Under the pieces are notes generated by a model, which was not told the DNA's origin, did no database searches, and was given only the letters and a program-made list of their open reading frames with translations. A program made the position numbers and the translations under genes. A DNA stretch of 64,000 nt from an uncultured Erysipelotrichaceae bacterium (GTDB lineage Bacteria > Bacillota_I > Bacilli_A > Erysipelotrichales > Erysipelotrichaceae), in contig CALVGN010000030.1 of the NCBI GenBank assembly GCA_944327105.1, positions 1-64,000 of the forward strand. The letters run 5' to 3'. Position 1 is the first letter of the stretch. Every line of letters begins with the position of its first letter. This document shows positions 61,925 through 64,000 of the stretch, piece after piece.

Positions 61925-62758
61925 ATGTAATAAAAAGAGTCCCTCTGGTTCGCATGCAATCGCAGAGGCGCGGGGACTACTGGCGTACTAATATTTGCAT
62001 ATAAGAAAATAAAAATCAACGTATTCAATCGCTTTCACATAATTCGGGAATTGTTATAATTCACGAGAAAAGCAGACTGCTTTTCAAACGATTAATTTCC
62101 ATACCAATCGGTAGACGCATGAATTACTTTTAGAACGTATCTTTATCAAACACAACAATTTGGAAGTAAAGGATAGCGCTTGAGATATGATTTTGGTGCA
62201 AATATTCCTTAAATTTTTCCCGATTTTTTCAAAATAACATGATAAATGACTACAATTTAAGCGGTTTTTTAGTCCACCCTAGGAACCATTTGAAGATTAA
62301 AATACGTGCACACGTATTGTATAAACACTCTCAAAATGAGCTTTTTATTGTATGCACTAAACCGGAGCATTCTTATTGCATACAAACTTTCCCCATATTA
62401 AACCAAGCCGTGTCACAAAAAAAAGCCACCTTGACACTTGGACCTGTTACCACCAGCCGAATCCATGACATTTCAACATAATGTTTTGAACCAACTCCGC
62501 ACATCTTGTACCACTTATGCGTTCACGCCTCACTTTTTTGACCAAATCATTCAAATTTGTTCTTGAAACTTCACAAAGCGGTTCATACTATGAATTGCCC
62601 GTTACCCATAGGGCCTTTCTTGATCCGTAAAATGATCTGCCATTCCGCAATCGCATGACGAATTCCATACCGTTATAACGGTTCAATCCACAGAGAAAAC
62701 AATAATTTTTCGTCATAAATGTCACTTCCCGACTCTTAATAAAGAGAGGAGCCATTCC
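61925..62758. other. 834-bp non-coding, AT-rich end of the tRNA-Leu island
   Basis: No credible gene. It contains a structured element at 61934-61980 (AGTCCC/GGGACT with an inner TCTG/CAGA), a TATAAT-like box near 62056, a short sequence near 62093-62108 resembling the tRNA-Leu D-arm (CGGTAGACGCATG), and the right repeat copy 62270-62398. A leftward 130-codon frame at 62588-62980 is an antisense shadow. Confidence 0.55.
62270..62398. repeat. Degenerate copy of the tRNA-Leu 3' end and flank (right copy)
   Basis: TAGTCCACCCTAGGAACCATTTG matches the tRNA 3' end with a few changes, followed by AAATACGTG...CGTATTG, a weakened CTC...GAG plus T-run terminator, and TTGCATACAAACTTTCCCCA, in the same order as 60818-60955. 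It marks the right limit of the island. Confidence 0.55.
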
Positions 62759-63004
62759 ATGGTAAGGGAAAATGATATGAACGATCAAACAATGTCGATC
62801 CACATGGCCCGCGGTCTGTACAAATCCGTCAAACGCCGCTATCGCGCCAATCCCAACAAGCAACGTATCCGCATGCAGTATTGCAAGCAATTCAGCATGG
62901 CAGAGCGTTCCTTCTATCGCAAGATCAAGGAAAATTCCTTCAACGCCCGGGAGTTGAAATTTCTGTTTGAGCTGTTGCAAAACAAAAAAGGAGGCAAACG
63001 ATGA
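62759..63004 (+). CDS. Small basic helical protein, unknown
   Basis: An 81-residue Arg/Lys-rich protein, with ARGLYKSVKRRYRANPNKQR and MAERSFYRKIKENSFNARE, which looks like a helix-turn-helix-type DNA-binding segment. No family recognised. GAGAGGAG precedes ATG 62759 (ATG 62777 is an alternative). It overlaps the next gene by ATGA. Composition is like the host, not like the island to its left. Confidence 0.5.
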   Translation: MVRENDMNDQTMSIHMARGLYKSVKRRYRANPNKQRIRMQYCKQFSMAERSFYRKIKENSFNARELKFLFELLQNKKGGKR

Positions 63005-63459
63005 ACTACGACGATATCATTGCCGCCTATAGTGATTATGAACCTTATGAGCTGGATGCCATGCAGTTGCGCCTTTTAAGCAAGTTGAAGGCCGACGATC
63101 CGTTGCCGGCATTCGAGGAAATGATCAGTATTCTCAAAAACGAGTTTTACGGTACGTTTGCATTGATCAACAACCGGCTCTACTACGCACTTTCCATCAA
63201 GATTCGTTCCGTCACACGTTATGAATACGTGGATCATACCGGTGCAAAAAGTCGGTTGGAAGCAGAAAAGATCGATGCGATCCGTTATCGGATCGAACCG
63301 ATCGCTGGTACGGTCAATACTGTTTTGTCCAAGCTGACCCCCAATCAGGCGTTTGTGCTGTATAACGCGTATATCCGCCACATTGACTGTGACGGATATC
63401 AATTAAGGACACTGAAACAGGCGTTGCGTAAGCTATTGAAGCGCATCAACCAACGCTAG
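63001..63459 (+). CDS. Unknown protein coupled to 62759
   Basis: A 152-residue alpha-rich protein: DDIIAAYSDYEPYELDAMQLRLL, an internal beta patch (FALINNRLYYALSIKIRSVTRYEYV), and a basic helical C-terminus (LRTLKQALRKLLKRINQR). No family recognised and no membrane or signal segment. It shares ATGA with the previous gene and is followed by a strong terminator, so the two form a small operon. Confidence 0.5.
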   Translation: MNYDDIIAAYSDYEPYELDAMQLRLLSKLKADDPLPAFEEMISILKNEFYGTFALINNRLYYALSIKIRSVTRYEYVDHTGAKSRLEAEKIDAIRYRIEPIAGTVNTVLSKLTPNQAFVLYNAYIRHIDCDGYQLRTLKQALRKLLKRINQR

Positions 63460-63460
63460 T

Positions 63461-63487
63461 CAAAAGCCGCCAAAACGGCGGCTTTTG
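63461..63487. terminator. Bidirectional terminator
   Basis: Stem CAAAAGCCGCC/GGCGGCTTTTG with a short A-rich loop and T-rich ends on both strands, serving the convergent unknown operon and the aminopeptidase gene. Confidence 0.9.
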
Positions 63488-63504
63488 ATTATGGTTGGAC
63501 CATA

Positions 63505-64000
63505 TTATTTCATGTCTTTCAAAAATGCTTTATACGCCAGATAGCCATCGTATACATCTGCTTTACTGACCACTTCATACGGCGCATGCATGTTCTGAAC
63601 GGCAATACCGGCATCAATGACTTCAATGTCATATTCGGCACAGATGTGGGCAATGGTTCCGCCACCGCCGACATCCACACCACCCAGTTCACTGGTTTGA
63701 TATTGGATACCGTTATCCGCCATCACCTTGCGTACCTTGGCCACATACTCAGCCGATGCATCATTGCTGCCACTTTTGCCACGGGCACCGGTGTATTTGT
63801 TGAATACGATTCCCTGTCCTAAAAAGCAAGTGTTGTGCATGTCATTGACACTGGGATAATTGGGATCAAATCCGGCCGAGACATCGGAGCTGAGCATACG
63901 GGAAGCAGAAAGGCAGCGGCGAGTGGCGAAATGATGGTCAAAACCACACAGGATGTTGATCATGGTCACATGGTTCTCAAATGCCACGCTTTGGGCACCA
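63505..64000 (-). CDS. M18-family aminopeptidase, C-terminal part (cut by window edge)
   Basis: About 164 C-terminal residues are present and the frame is open to position 64000. Seen: SSDVSAGFDPNYPSVND, GARGKSGSNDASAEYVA, GGVDVGGGGTIAHICAEYDIEVIDAGIAVQNMHAPYE, with the C-terminal His (MHAPYEVVSKAD) of the dinuclear zinc site. M18 enzymes are cytoplasmic, dodecameric aminopeptidases. The start lies beyond the window. Confidence 0.88.
   Translation of the reverse strand, partial: GAQSVAFENHVTMINILCGFDHHFATRRCLSASRMLSSDVSAGFDPNYPSVNDMHNTCFLGQGIVFNKYTGARGKSGSNDASAEYVAKVRKVMADNGIQYQTSELGGVDVGGGGTIAHICAEYDIEVIDAGIAVQNMHAPYEVVSKADVYDGYLAYKAFLKDMK

Larger units (their letters stand above)
5834..63503. 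repeat. Dispersed interrupted palindrome ATGGT-N3-ACCAT (iterated family)
   Basis: Exact 13-mers start at 7523, 9375, 10322, 19993, 20438, 22069, 23783, 26090, 26219, 26325, 27395, 29266, 29317, 51189, 54208, 54687, 54888, 55074, 55239, 55545, 56349, 56421, 58029, 58627, 58970 and 63491. TGGT-N3-ACCA cores also start at 5834, 6317, 8902, 9151, 16262, 17629, 18432, 21105, 23364, 26790, 28767, 29648, 33375, 33501, 35795, 35929, 37634, 38658, 44378, 46863, 47560, 47834, 54283, 55509, 56587, 56980, 57154 and 59044. The central triplet varies freely while the arms are fixed. About ten further copies have a 4-nt centre. Counted by eye. Confidence 0.85.

Noticed and set aside
62588-62980. 130-codon leftward ORF overlapping the small basic gene
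   Set aside because: No Shine-Dalgarno or family pattern; it covers the promoter and start of a better-supported rightward gene.
1-64000. CRISPR array
   Set aside because: No regularly spaced repeats of 20-40 bp were seen; the dispersed palindrome has irregular spacing.

Overview
The window looks like chromosome of a low-GC Gram-positive anaerobe (Bacillota). An Erysipelotrichia-type relative fits best, but that is inference. Supporting traits are leftward conserved blocks in Firmicutes order (rpsP-khpA, rimM-trmD, rplS, lepB-rbgA-rnhB-dprA-topA-trmFO, rpsB-tsf, pyrH-frr-uppS-cdsA-dxr-rseP), a T-box before hisS-aspS, pyruvate:ferredoxin oxidoreductase plus desulfoferrodoxin, two class B-like sortases, PASTA and SpaA/CnaB-type surface proteins, and AGGAGG ribosome binding sites. 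Almost everything is on the minus strand.

Layout. 1-3.4 kb: right end of an IS200/IS605-type element with its omega-RNA-like hairpins, a flavodoxin-like gene, a small gene, and an ISL3-type transposase broken by two in-frame TGA codons. 3.4-8.8 kb: secreted glucosaminidase, membrane partner and galE. 8.8-30.4 kb: housekeeping core (isoprenoid and phospholipid synthesis, translation factors, ribosomal proteins, topA, dprA, ffh) with a MATE transporter and a sortase embedded in it. 30.4-42 kb: HAD phosphatase, a split Alg13/Alg14-like glycosyltransferase, ptsI with a cre-like site, hpf, a DUF2779 nuclease-like gene, rimO, and a PASTA/FtsX-type ABC operon. 42-51 kb: nifJ, pyrR-mtgA, a YneF-like gene, a 6S RNA candidate next to aspS, and hisS-aspS under a T-box. 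51-60 kb: a cell-surface module with a 1948-residue thioester adhesin, an overlapping Cys-rich tail-membrane protein, a 29-codon membrane peptide and a sortase. 60-64 kb: desulfoferrodoxin, tRNA-Leu, an old island with a decayed HEPN/Abi_2 gene bounded by degenerate repeats of the tRNA 3' end, two unknown genes and the end of an M18 aminopeptidase.

The most unusual DNA-level signal is a dispersed interrupted palindrome, ATGGT-N3-ACCAT. I count about 26 exact copies and about 28 more with the TGGT-N3-ACCA core. They fall in all three reading frames, between genes, in a terminator stem and in a promoter. Chance predicts far below one exact copy. It behaves like a highly iterated palindrome (compare HIP1 of cyanobacteria) or a bipartite protein/methylase site. 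The most unusual gene-level arrangement is the surface module at 51.7-60 kb, where the adhesin has no visible anchor of its own and the next overlapping gene carries a membrane segment but no signal peptide. Several genes (7731, 34054, 36644) have a -10 box only 6-10 nt before the ATG and no Shine-Dalgarno, suggesting leaderless mRNAs.
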